Assembly: GCA_020853375.1 (NCBI GenBank) | Contig: JADYZA010000053.1 | Coordinates: forward strand, 1 to 10,993 | Direction: 5' to 3' | Length of the DNA: 10,993 bases | Source: Verrucomicrobiota bacterium | Lineage (GTDB): Bacteria > Verrucomicrobiota > Kiritimatiellia > Kiritimatiellales > Tichowtungiaceae | In this document: piece after piece, positions 1 through 6,616 of the stretch | Layout of the letters: each line of letters begins with the position of its first letter | Position numbering within the stretch: the stretch's first letter is position 1 | Notes under the pieces: generated by a model | Told to the model about the DNA's origin: nothing | Database searches by the model: none | What the model saw: only the letters and a program-made list of their open reading frames with translations | Translations under genes and position numbers: made by a program

Positions 1-605
1 CCGTTCCAGACCTGATCGGCGGTAAATTTTCCGGGATGGCCGATGCCGTAGGTGAGAAAGCCGCTTTTGACACCGGCGTTATGCGCGACTTCAAGGTCGG
101 TATGGTGGTCGCCGAGCATCCAGACGTTTTCCGTCAGCGCGCCGGATTCTTCTATCAGCGCAATAATGCCATCCGGCGCAGGTTTCAAATTTGGCACATC
201 GCCCCCGCCGATGATGCGGAAAAAGAGATCGCCCACGCCGAGGTGGTTGAGAATTGCCCGCGACGGATTGCCCGGCTTATTGCTGAGTACCGCCAGCAAA
301 TGACCCGCCGCAATCAGCTTTTGCAGTCCGTCCTTCACGCCTGGATAAAGTGTGGTTTCGTCGAGCATGTGTTCGGCATAAAACTTTTTGTCGAGCGCCA
401 GCGCCTCGTCGACATCGATATCCGCGCCTTGCAGCGATCGTTCGACCAGTACGCGAATGCCATCGCCGATAAAGCCCTCAATCGTTTCCATGCTGAGCGG
501 CGGCAGACTGTAATGCGCCCGCATCAGGTTGATGCCGGTCGCCAGATCGGCCCGCGAATCGGCCAGCGTTCCGTCGAGATCAAAAATGAGGAGTTGTTTT
601 TTCAT
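1..605 (-). CDS. Phosphoglycolate phosphatase-like HAD hydrolase (partial, C-terminus beyond left edge)
   Basis: This is a haloacid dehalogenase superfamily phosphatase, closest in pattern to Gph, which hydrolyses 2-phosphoglycolate to glycolate in the cytosol. I read it directly from the minus strand: the first 201 residues are visible and the rest lies outside the window. Motif I is FDLDGTLADS, with nucleophile D9 and acid/base D11. The cap region carries GDGIRVLVERSL (about 47-58), typical of Gph. Motif II is the serine in VLSNKPG (S108), motif III is K141 in NLKPAPD, and motif IV is GDHHTD (D166, D170). Family members are about 215-230 residues, so little is missing. The ATG shares one base (605) with the gcvT stop codon (TGATG), which implies translational coupling as the last visible gene of the operon. 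Substrate is inferred; other HAD phosphatases share these motifs. Confidence 0.88.
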   Translation of the reverse strand, partial: MKKQLLIFDLDGTLADSRADLATGINLMRAHYSLPPLSMETIEGFIGDGIRVLVERSLQGADIDVDEALALDKKFYAEHMLDETTLYPGVKDGLQKLIAAGHLLAVLSNKPGNPSRAILNHLGVGDLFFRIIGGGDVPNLKPAPDGIIALIEESGALTENVWMLGDHHTDLEVAHNAGVKSGFLTYGIGHPGKFTADQVWN

Positions 606-1684
606 CAGCCTCGCGCGGTTCCGTTTTTGTAGAAAGGCAGTTCGACCACTTTGGCGGGGAAAAGTTTTCCGCGGATTTCGACATCCAGAATGGTGCCGGT
701 AGTGGCGTGATCGGCTTTGACAAAGGCGAGCGCGACGGCTTTTCCAAGGCTTGGAGAAACAGAACCGCTGGTGACGCTCCCTATTTCCAATCCTTGGAAA
801 ACCACTTTGTCGAGAGAACGGGCGGCGCGTTTGCTGTCGAATTCCAGCGCGACCAGAAATTCCGGCGGGTTCGCGAGGTCGCGGCGGACAGCGGCTTCGC
901 CGATGAATCCGCCTTCCTTGCGGATGAATCCGCCACGGCTGGTGGCGACCGGTGTTCGGTCGAGCGAAAGTTCATGGCCGTAAAGCGAGTAGCCCATTTC
1001 GAGCCGGAGCGTGTCGCGCGCGCCGAGGCCGACCGGTTTGATGTTCGGGTTGGCGAGCAATGTGCGCCAGATCCGGACGGCATCTTTCGTCGGAAAATAG
1101 AGTTCATAACCCCAATCGCCGGTGTACCCGGTGCGGCTGACGAGCATTTCGGTTTCCAAGCATTGGAACGGTTCGGCTTTGAAATATCCAAGCTCCGGAA
1201 GTTTTTTGCCGATAACCGCTTCGATTTCGACGCGCGAGGTCGGCCCCTGCACGTCGAGTTTGGCCATGCCGTCGGAAAGATCGGTGAAAACGGTTTGCGG
1301 TGAAAGGTGCTGGCGGATCCATGCCGAGTCGCCTTCGAGCGTGGCGGCGTTGACGACGAGCATGTAGCGCTCTTCGCCAAGGCGGTAACAGGTGAGATCG
1401 TCGATGACGCCGCCCTGCTCGTTGAGCATGAAGCCGTAACGGCACTGGCCAACGGTCAGCGTGGAGACTTTCATGGTCAGCAGACGCTCGAGATCAGCGA
1501 CGGCGGTTTGGCCATTCAGCTCAAACTCGCCCATATGGCAGATATCGAACAGTCCGGTTTTGGTGCGGGTGTGTTCATGTTCGGCAAGAATCCCTTCGTA
1601 CTGGATCGGCATATCCCAGCCGCCGAATTCAGCCATGCGAGCGCCCAGGGCAATGTGTTCTTTATGAAGCGGTGTCGTTTTCAA
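605..1684 (-). CDS. gcvT: Glycine cleavage system T-protein (aminomethyltransferase)
   Basis: GcvT transfers the aminomethyl carbon from lipoyl-H-protein to tetrahydrofolate, releasing ammonia and giving 5,10-methylene-THF. Family signatures run the full length: KTTPLHKEH at the start, AEFGGWDMPIQY, a GGVIDDL segment with the conserved aspartates (D95-D96), then SRTGYTGDWGYELYF, LGARDTLRLEMGYSLYGHEL, and a C-terminal barrel with FIGEAA and a GSVTSGSVSPSLGKAVALA stretch. About 359 residues is normal for the family. Start choice: a TTG at 1684 overlaps the stop of the upstream HAD gene (TTGA) and has AAGGAG at 1701-1696, 11 bases upstream. It also fits the usual N-terminus. An in-frame ATG at 1705 would add seven residues (MEGVKAV) but has no clear ribosome site. 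No gcvH or gcvP is in view. Three copies of the TCCAA-N3-TTGGA palindrome lie inside the gene. Confidence 0.95.
   Translation of the reverse strand: MKTTPLHKEHIALGARMAEFGGWDMPIQYEGILAEHEHTRTKTGLFDICHMGEFELNGQTAVADLERLLTMKVSTLTVGQCRYGFMLNEQGGVIDDLTCYRLGEERYMLVVNAATLEGDSAWIRQHLSPQTVFTDLSDGMAKLDVQGPTSRVEIEAVIGKKLPELGYFKAEPFQCLETEMLVSRTGYTGDWGYELYFPTKDAVRIWRTLLANPNIKPVGLGARDTLRLEMGYSLYGHELSLDRTPVATSRGGFIRKEGGFIGEAAVRRDLANPPEFLVALEFDSKRAARSLDKVVFQGLEIGSVTSGSVSPSLGKAVALAFVKADHATTGTILDVEIRGKLFPAKVVELPFYKNGTARG
743..755. repeat. Interspersed palindrome copy 1 (TCCAA-GGC-TTGGA)
   Basis: Perfect 5-base arms around GGC, flanked by TTT and GAAA. It lies in gcvT, where it encodes part of PSLGK. Confidence 0.75.
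784..800. repeat. Interspersed palindrome copy 2 (TTTCCAA-TCC-TTGGAAA)
   Basis: Perfect 7-base arms around TCC, only 28 bases from copy 1. It lies in gcvT and encodes FQGLE. Confidence 0.8.
1154..1168. repeat. Interspersed palindrome copy 3 (TTCCAA-GCA-TTGGAA)
   Basis: Perfect 6-base arms around GCA. It lies in gcvT and encodes FQCLE. Confidence 0.8.
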
Positions 1685-2313
1685 AACTGCTTTAACTCCT
1701 TCCATGTGTATCGCGGAACGCCTTCAACCGATCGTCCAGTTCCATTTTCAATCATCACCACCGGACAACCAGCCGCCTGCGCGGCCGCGACCCCGGCGGG
1801 GCTATCCTCAAAAACCATCACATCGTCCGGCGCAAGCTTTAGATTCTTCAGCGTCGTTTCATACATCTCAGGATCCGGCTTGCGGTGCGTCACGTCATCA
1901 GCCGTAATCACCGATTCAAATAGATCGATCAGTTTGGCGCCGACCAGCGCCTGCTTAACAAATAACCGCTGGGAATTCGTGGCCAAAGCCATACGCATCT
2001 GTTTCCGCCATTTGTGGATAAAAACATCGGCGTCAGAAAATACCTCCACTTGGAAATGCCGATCCAGATAGCGCCGTTTCTGATCCAGAACATCCGCAAG
2101 ATTCAGCTTCAGCCCGTGCCGGGCGGATAGAAGCGGAGTGATTGCACCGCTGTGAGACTCAAAAAACTCGCGCCGCTCATCCGGAGTCAACCGGTAGCCG
2201 CTCAGCGTTTCGATGGCGTAGGCAAAACCGTCGGCGTGATACTTCTCGGAATTGATCAATGTCCCGTCCAAATCGAAAATGAAGGCTTTATATTCGTCCA
2301 AGTAGGTTTTCAT
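1681..2313 (-). CDS. HAD superfamily hydrolase, beta-phosphoglucomutase/phosphatase-like
   Basis: A 210-residue HAD subfamily IA protein with a helical cap. Motif I is FDLDGTLINSE (D14 nucleophile, D16), motif II is ATNSQ (T112), motif III is K145 in HRKPDPEMY, and motif IV is VFEDSPAGVAAAQAAG (E169-D170). The DLDGTLINSE start and the EDSPAG motif are typical of beta-phosphoglucomutases and of sugar-phosphate phosphatases, which cannot be separated by eye. It is the first gene of a minus-strand operon: its TGA overlaps the likely TTG start of gcvT, and a second HAD follows gcvT. No strong ribosome site precedes the ATG. The promoter must lie in the 63-base region shared with the divergent VanZ-like gene. 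The family call is firm; the substrate is unknown. Confidence 0.9.
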   Translation of the reverse strand: MKTYLDEYKAFIFDLDGTLINSEKYHADGFAYAIETLSGYRLTPDERREFFESHSGAITPLLSARHGLKLNLADVLDQKRRYLDRHFQVEVFSDADVFIHKWRKQMRMALATNSQRLFVKQALVGAKLIDLFESVITADDVTHRKPDPEMYETTLKNLKLAPDDVMVFEDSPAGVAAAQAAGCPVVMIENGTGRSVEGVPRYTWKELKQF

Positions 2314-2325
2314 AAGGGCGTTTAA

Positions 2326-2352
2326 TTTCCAGTATAAAACTTCCGCTGGAAA
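2326..2352. promoter_or_regulatory. Inverted repeat in the divergent HAD / VanZ-like intergenic region
   Basis: TTTCCAG (2326-2332) and CTGGAAA (2346-2352) form a perfect 7-base inverted repeat around 13 bases, inside the 63-base gap between two divergently transcribed genes. The spacer holds AGTATAAAAC, which reads as TATAAA on the plus strand (2333-2338) and TATACT on the minus strand (2336-2331), so -10 elements in either or both directions are plausible. No good -35 box stands out. The repeat could be a shared operator or a leader hairpin. Its arms resemble the TTTCCAA half-sites found elsewhere in the window, but the spacing differs. Confidence 0.35.
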
Positions 2353-2376
2353 GAAACTTTTGAGAGATTGTTTCCG

Positions 2377-3558
2377 ATGTTCGGAAAAACCTCCAAGCGA
2401 AACTTCTTTATCGGTGCTCTGGCGCTCTTGACGGTTGGCTCCATGGCGCTGTTTTACAACCTTTACGAGCCGTGGATTCCGGTCGGAAAGGAACTGATTC
2501 CGGACGGCGGGTTCAACACTGCGGCGGCCACCAATGTCTGGAGCGGATGGAATGAGCGTACCCGGCTGGTTGCGGACGGAGGCTTCGACGGATCGCCGGG
2601 CGTCGTATTAACGACTTCGCCGGGACAAAATGGGATCCTACGCTTCACGATATATAACCTGACAAACATCCCCGCTTTCCGTGTCTCCATGCGGGCTAAG
2701 GCGCAGGGCGTTGTCCGGGGTAAAGAAGGACATCACGTTCCGCGCGCCATTTTTTTCTTCCACGACACCAATGCAAAAAGCCTGTACAGCTTGCATCATG
2801 GCGTGATGGACATCACCCGAGATGCCGACTGGCAGTATTACAAAGATTTCTTTCCGGTTCCCCAGAATGCCGCAAACGCCCGCCTGCATATTCAAAACCT
2901 CGGGGCCGCCGGAATCATGCAGATTGACGATGTCTCGGTGATTCCGGTCCGCGAACGGCTCTCCGCCCCGTGGTGGAAAATGTTTTTCGGCACCTTATGG
3001 ACGATTTCGTTCAGCCTTTGCCTGTTCGCCCTGCGGCCTTGGGCTCGCCGCTATGGACTGATGATTACGGCAACCTTGGCGCTGATCATGACCGGCATTA
3101 TTCTTCCCGGGAAATTTCTGGATGATTCCATCGTGAAATCAATCCGTGTCATCAAAGATCTGGATGAGAAACGTGTTGCACCCGCATCTCCAGTTCAAGT
3201 GGAAAAAGCGGTGCCGGAGCAACCCGTCAGACCTAAACCGCTCAAACCGAAAGATGAGCCGATACTGTCCGGAACCGGAGTCGAGCGGACGCATGTCATG
3301 GGTCACTTCGTTCTCTTCAGTCTGCTGGCATTTCTCTCGGCGCTGTCGTGGGTTCCCTCGCCACCTTCACTGAAACGAATCGTCGCCGTATGCAGCGGAC
3401 TGATCTTTTTCGCCGCAGCAACCGAAGTGCTCCAATTTATTCCGGCCGGACGATCGGCCGGGTTAAGCGATCTGCAAATTGACATCGTCGGCATGACCGG
3501 CGCGGTGATGGCGGTGTTTATCCTGCGCAGTTTCCAGCGCCTTACGCTCCGTGATTAA
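2377..3558 (+). CDS. Membrane protein with periplasmic beta-rich domain and C-terminal VanZ-like domain
   Basis: Predicted inner-membrane protein of 393 residues. TM1 spans about 10-30. It is followed by a soluble region (31-198) whose tail, IDDVSVIPVRER, and alternating strands resemble carbohydrate-binding jelly-roll modules. Two membrane segments follow (about 199-222 and 228-248), then a proline/lysine-rich linker (about 268-295), then a VanZ-like unit with three membrane segments (about 310-328, 333-353, 368-390). VanZ-type residues visible are H306/H310 entering the first helix, E350 and Q353 in TEVLQF, the GR of PAGRSAG, and a D/G-rich entry to the last helix. The role of VanZ-like domains is poorly defined; the name comes from a teicoplanin-resistance gene, and resistance should not be assumed here. 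I chose ATG 2377, with GAGA about 10 bases upstream, over an in-frame TTG three codons earlier. The gap to the next gene is 44 bases, so cotranscription is likely. Confidence 0.75.
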   Translation: MFGKTSKRNFFIGALALLTVGSMALFYNLYEPWIPVGKELIPDGGFNTAAATNVWSGWNERTRLVADGGFDGSPGVVLTTSPGQNGILRFTIYNLTNIPAFRVSMRAKAQGVVRGKEGHHVPRAIFFFHDTNAKSLYSLHHGVMDITRDADWQYYKDFFPVPQNAANARLHIQNLGAAGIMQIDDVSVIPVRERLSAPWWKMFFGTLWTISFSLCLFALRPWARRYGLMITATLALIMTGIILPGKFLDDSIVKSIRVIKDLDEKRVAPASPVQVEKAVPEQPVRPKPLKPKDEPILSGTGVERTHVMGHFVLFSLLAFLSALSWVPSPPSLKRIVAVCSGLIFFAAATEVLQFIPAGRSAGLSDLQIDIVGMTGAVMAVFILRSFQRLTLRD

Positions 3559-3602
3559 CGTTGATCGAAGCTGATCACGCCGTTATCCTGTCCCGCTTCA
3601 TT

Positions 3603-6488
3603 ATGAATAAATTCAAACTCATCCGGGAACAGTTCGTCAGGGAATTCAACGGCACGGTTAAGGAATACCGCCATGAACCGACCGGAGCGGAAGTTATTTC
3701 GGTCGAGAACACGCACAACAACAAAGTATTCGGCATCACTTTTCGCACGCCGCCGTCCGATTCCACGGGGGTCGCGCATATCCTGGAACACACCGTTCTT
3801 TGCGGGTCGCGCAAATATCCGCTGAAAGATCCCTTCGTCCAGCTTCTGAAAGGCTCCCTGCAAACCTTTCTGAACGCCATGACCTATCCCGACAAAACGG
3901 TCTATCCGGTCGCCAGCCAGAACGAGCAGGATTTCTACAACCTCGTCGACGTTTATCTAGACGCCGTTTTTTTTCCGCGCATTACACCCGATTTTTTCCA
4001 GCAGGAAGGCTGGCATTACGAACTCGAAAACCTCGATGCCCCGCTCACCTGCAAAGGCGTTGTGTACAACGAAATGAAAGGCGCCTATTCCTCGCCGGAC
4101 AACCTTCTGCTCGAACGTTCCCAGCAGGCTCTTTTTCCCGACACCACGTACGGACTCGACTCCGGCGGAAGCCCGGCAAAAATCCCGACGCTGACCTATT
4201 CGGATTTCCGGAAATTCCACGAGACTCATTATCATCCTTCCAACGCCCGCATTTTCTTTTATGGCAACGATAATCCCGAACACCGCCTGAAAATCCTCGG
4301 CGAATACCTCGACCGTTTCCAACCTTTGGAAAATCCGCCCGATTCTTCCGTTCCGCTGCAAAAGCCGTTCGACAAACCGGTGCTGGTTGAAGAAACCTAC
4401 GCCGTCAGCGAAGGGGAAACCCACGCTTTCACTACCGTAAACTGGGCCATTCCCGATGGAATCCTTCATTTCGCCCTTATCATCCTCGACCAGATTCTCA
4501 CCGGAAACTCCGGTTCGCCACTGCGTAAAGCGCTGATTGAATCCGGCCTTGGTGAGGATATCGCCGGGTTCGGGCTCGAAACCAATCTGCGCCAGCCCGC
4601 CTGGTCTATCGGCATGAAAGGCGTCGAGATTCCAAACCTTGGAAAAGTTGAAGAACTGATCTTCCAATCTCTGGAAAAACTCGCCCGCGACGGCATTGAC
4701 CGCGGAGAGATCGAGGCAGCTATGAACTCGTTCGAGTTCGATTTGCGCGAAAACAACCACGGTAGTTTTCCGCAGGGGCTTTCCGTCATGCTCAACATGC
4801 TTGAAACATGGCTCTATGGCTGGGATCCGCTCGGCCTCGCCGCTTACGAACATCCGCTGGCGGAACTCAAAAATAAGCTGTCCGCCGATCCTCGCTATTT
4901 CGAAACGCTAATCGAAAACATTCTGCTCAAAAACACCCATCGCGCCACCGTCCGGCTCATTCCGGACACGGATAAGGCGGCCCGCGACGAGGCGGACGAA
5001 AAAGCACGCATGAAGGCCGTCCGCGACGCGATGAGTTCCGAAGAGCTGGCCCGCACTGTGGCGGCCACCGCAAGCTTGCTTTCCATGCAACAGACACCGG
5101 ATACGCACGAAGCCATCAAAACGCTGCCCCTGCTCAAACGCGCCGATCTGGATAAAAAAATCCGCACCATTCCGCGGGCCGTCGAACCGCGCGATAACGC
5201 CACGGTCCTTTTCCACGAAATTTTCACCGGCGGCATCGTTTATGTGGACATCGGTTTCAATCTTCACGCCGTCACCGCCGAAGACCTGCCATGGGTTTCG
5301 CTCCTCGGCAGTATGCTTCTCGAAATGGGCACGCAGAAAGAGGATTTCGGCTCGCTCGCCCGGCGCATCGCGCAGAAAACCGGTGGTATTCACACCTGCC
5401 CTTTCCTCGCCGCGCTGGAAGGTTCTCCGGAAAGTGCCGCGCATCTTTTCCTGCGCGGAAAATGTATGAGCGGGCAGACCGGCGACCTCTTTGATCTGCT
5501 GCACGACATTCTTTTCACGCCGGCTTTTAACAACCGGAAACGCTTCAGAGAAATTCTGCTGGAACAGAAAGCCGAAATGGAAGGTTCGCTTGTTCCCAGC
5601 GGACATTCCGCCGTCATGTCCCGGTTGAAAGCCCATTACCACGAAGCCCATCGCGCGGGCGAAGCGCTAAGCGGAATCGATGCGCTGTTTTTCCACCGCG
5701 CCATGCAGAAGAAAATGAAAGAAGACTGGCCCGGCACGGTCGCACGACTCGAAAGTATTCTGCAAAAACTCCTCGCCGGTGGACTGATCGTCAATATCAC
5801 CGCCGACGGCAAAGACCGCGTGCCGGCTATCCAATCGTTGGAAAAATTCCTCATCCATTTTCCAAAGACCGGAAGCCATCCGTCCAATGTCTGGAAATTT
5901 CAGGAAACGCAACCGCAGTCTGAAGCTCTACTGATTTCATCGAGCGTCAACTACGTCGGCCGCGCCATTAACCTGTTCGACAACGGCTATAAAATGGATG
6001 GCTCGGCACTCGTCATCACCAAATACCTGCGCACCGCCTGGCTCTGGGAAAAAATCCGTGTGCAAGGCGGAGCGTACGGTGCCAGCTGCGGGTTTGATCC
6101 AAACTGCGGCGTACTCGCCTTTGCCTCATACCGCGACCCAAACCTCGCCGAAACGCTTGCGGCCTACGGGCAAACCGCTGAATTCCTGAAAAACCTTCAA
6201 CTGGATGAAGACGAACTGACCCGCGCGCTGATCGGCGCTATTGGCGGAATCGACAGCTATCTGTTGCCCGATGCCAAAGGGTATGCCGATATGGTTCGTT
6301 ATCTGACCGGGCAGACCGACGAAAAGCGGCAGAAACTGCGCGAGGAACTTCTCTCGACAACCGCCAAGGATTTCAAGGAATTCGCCGACTTCCTGAGTAT
6401 GGAAAAGGCCGTCACCTCCGTCCTCAGCGCATCGGACGTCATCCGGAAGTGCGGCATCGCCTTCCAAAGCACCATCAAGGTGCTCTGA
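3603..6488 (+). CDS. Presequence protease-type zinc metallopeptidase (M16C, PreP/Cym1-like)
   Basis: A 961-residue inverzincin that degrades free peptides in a closed chamber; in organelles the family clears cleaved targeting peptides. The zinc site is HILEH (H59, E62 as base, H63), followed by the signature TVLCGSRKYPLKDPF and NAMTYPDKTVYPVAS. The distal zinc ligand is E157 in VVYNEMKG. The C-terminal half supplies the substrate-orienting pair R819 and Y825 in KIRVQGGAYG. All catalytic residues are present and the length suits M16C (about 970-1000). No signal peptide is visible, so a cytosolic location is inferred. ATG 3603 gives MNKFKLIREQF, which matches the usual family start; a TTG 14 codons earlier adds unrelated residues. 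No clear Shine-Dalgarno precedes the ATG. Three perfect copies and one near-copy of the TCCAA-N3-TTGGA palindrome lie inside. Confidence 0.93.
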   Translation: MNKFKLIREQFVREFNGTVKEYRHEPTGAEVISVENTHNNKVFGITFRTPPSDSTGVAHILEHTVLCGSRKYPLKDPFVQLLKGSLQTFLNAMTYPDKTVYPVASQNEQDFYNLVDVYLDAVFFPRITPDFFQQEGWHYELENLDAPLTCKGVVYNEMKGAYSSPDNLLLERSQQALFPDTTYGLDSGGSPAKIPTLTYSDFRKFHETHYHPSNARIFFYGNDNPEHRLKILGEYLDRFQPLENPPDSSVPLQKPFDKPVLVEETYAVSEGETHAFTTVNWAIPDGILHFALIILDQILTGNSGSPLRKALIESGLGEDIAGFGLETNLRQPAWSIGMKGVEIPNLGKVEELIFQSLEKLARDGIDRGEIEAAMNSFEFDLRENNHGSFPQGLSVMLNMLETWLYGWDPLGLAAYEHPLAELKNKLSADPRYFETLIENILLKNTHRATVRLIPDTDKAARDEADEKARMKAVRDAMSSEELARTVAATASLLSMQQTPDTHEAIKTLPLLKRADLDKKIRTIPRAVEPRDNATVLFHEIFTGGIVYVDIGFNLHAVTAEDLPWVSLLGSMLLEMGTQKEDFGSLARRIAQKTGGIHTCPFLAALEGSPESAAHLFLRGKCMSGQTGDLFDLLHDILFTPAFNNRKRFREILLEQKAEMEGSLVPSGHSAVMSRLKAHYHEAHRAGEALSGIDALFFHRAMQKKMKEDWPGTVARLESILQKLLAGGLIVNITADGKDRVPAIQSLEKFLIHFPKTGSHPSNVWKFQETQPQSEALLISSSVNYVGRAINLFDNGYKMDGSALVITKYLRTAWLWEKIRVQGGAYGASCGFDPNCGVLAFASYRDPNLAETLAAYGQTAEFLKNLQLDEDELTRALIGAIGGIDSYLLPDAKGYADMVRYLTGQTDEKRQKLREELLSTTAKDFKEFADFLSMEKAVTSVLSASDVIRKCGIAFQSTIKVL
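4316..4332. repeat. Interspersed palindrome copy 4 (TTTCCAA-CCT-TTGGAAA)
   Basis: Perfect 7-base arms around CCT, in the M16C peptidase gene, encoding FQPLE. Confidence 0.8.
4630..4644. repeat. Interspersed palindrome copy 5 (TTCCAA-ACC-TTGGAA)
   Basis: Perfect 6-base arms around ACC in the peptidase gene, in the second reading phase (encodes PNLGK). A one-mismatch relative, TTCCAA-TCT-CTGGAA, follows at 4662-4676 and encodes FQSLE. Confidence 0.8.
5830..5842. repeat. Interspersed palindrome copy 6 (TCCAA-TCG-TTGGA)
   Basis: Perfect 5-base arms around TCG in the peptidase gene, encoding IQSLE. A half-site TTTTCCAA follows at about 5858-5865. Confidence 0.75.
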
Positions 6489-6502
6489 GAAATGATGAGT
6501 GT

Positions 6503-6559
6503 TAAGCGATAAAGGCAGGAATAATTCCGCCTCGTTTATCATTCAGAATTAATCGCTTA
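6503..6559. terminator. Hairpins between convergent genes, possible bidirectional terminator
   Basis: The convergent gap between the peptidase and the MFS gene holds nested inverted repeats. TAAGCGAT (6503-6510) pairs with ATCGCTTA (6552-6559). An alternative inner stem pairs GATAAA (6508-6513) with TTTATC (6535-6540) around GGC-A-GGAA / TTCC-GCC (6514-6531, one bulged A, three-base loop). The two foldings compete for 6508-6510. There is no real T-tract on either side, so it is not a canonical intrinsic terminator. Its position downstream of both stop codons suggests shared 3'-end formation. Confidence 0.35.
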
Positions 6560-6570
6560 TAGTTCTCTTC

Positions 6571-6586
6571 AAAGCCCAACGGCTTT
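6571..6586. terminator. Short hairpin downstream of the MFS gene
   Basis: AAAGCC (6571-6576) and GGCTTT (6581-6586) form a perfect 6-bp stem with a four-base loop, 30 bases past the MFS stop codon on the minus strand. It lacks a following T-run in either direction, so termination is only a possibility. Confidence 0.25.
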
Positions 6587-6616
6587 ACGAAGCTTTTCCA
6601 AAGACCAACACGTGCG

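Noticed and set aside
36..632. Long open frame on the plus strand opposite the Gph-like gene
   Set aside because: The minus strand carries a complete set of HAD motifs here; the plus-strand frame is a shadow with no recognisable family.
707..2071. Two overlapping long plus-strand open frames (707-1303 and 1307-2071)
   Set aside because: They lie antisense to gcvT and the HAD gene, whose motifs are intact; the translations look like antisense low-complexity sequence.
3561..3602. Upstream TTG start for the M16C peptidase
   Set aside because: The extra 14 residues do not match the family, and no ribosome site precedes the TTG.
3957..5651. Large minus-strand open frames inside the peptidase gene (3957-4853 and 4908-5651)
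   Set aside because: Shadows created by GC-rich codons of the M16C peptidase; no motifs and no ribosome sites.
743..5842. Palindrome copies as intrinsic terminators or as an IS/MITE remnant
   Set aside because: They sit in the middle of intact coding sequence, have no T-tract, differ in spacer and have no shared flanks or target duplications.
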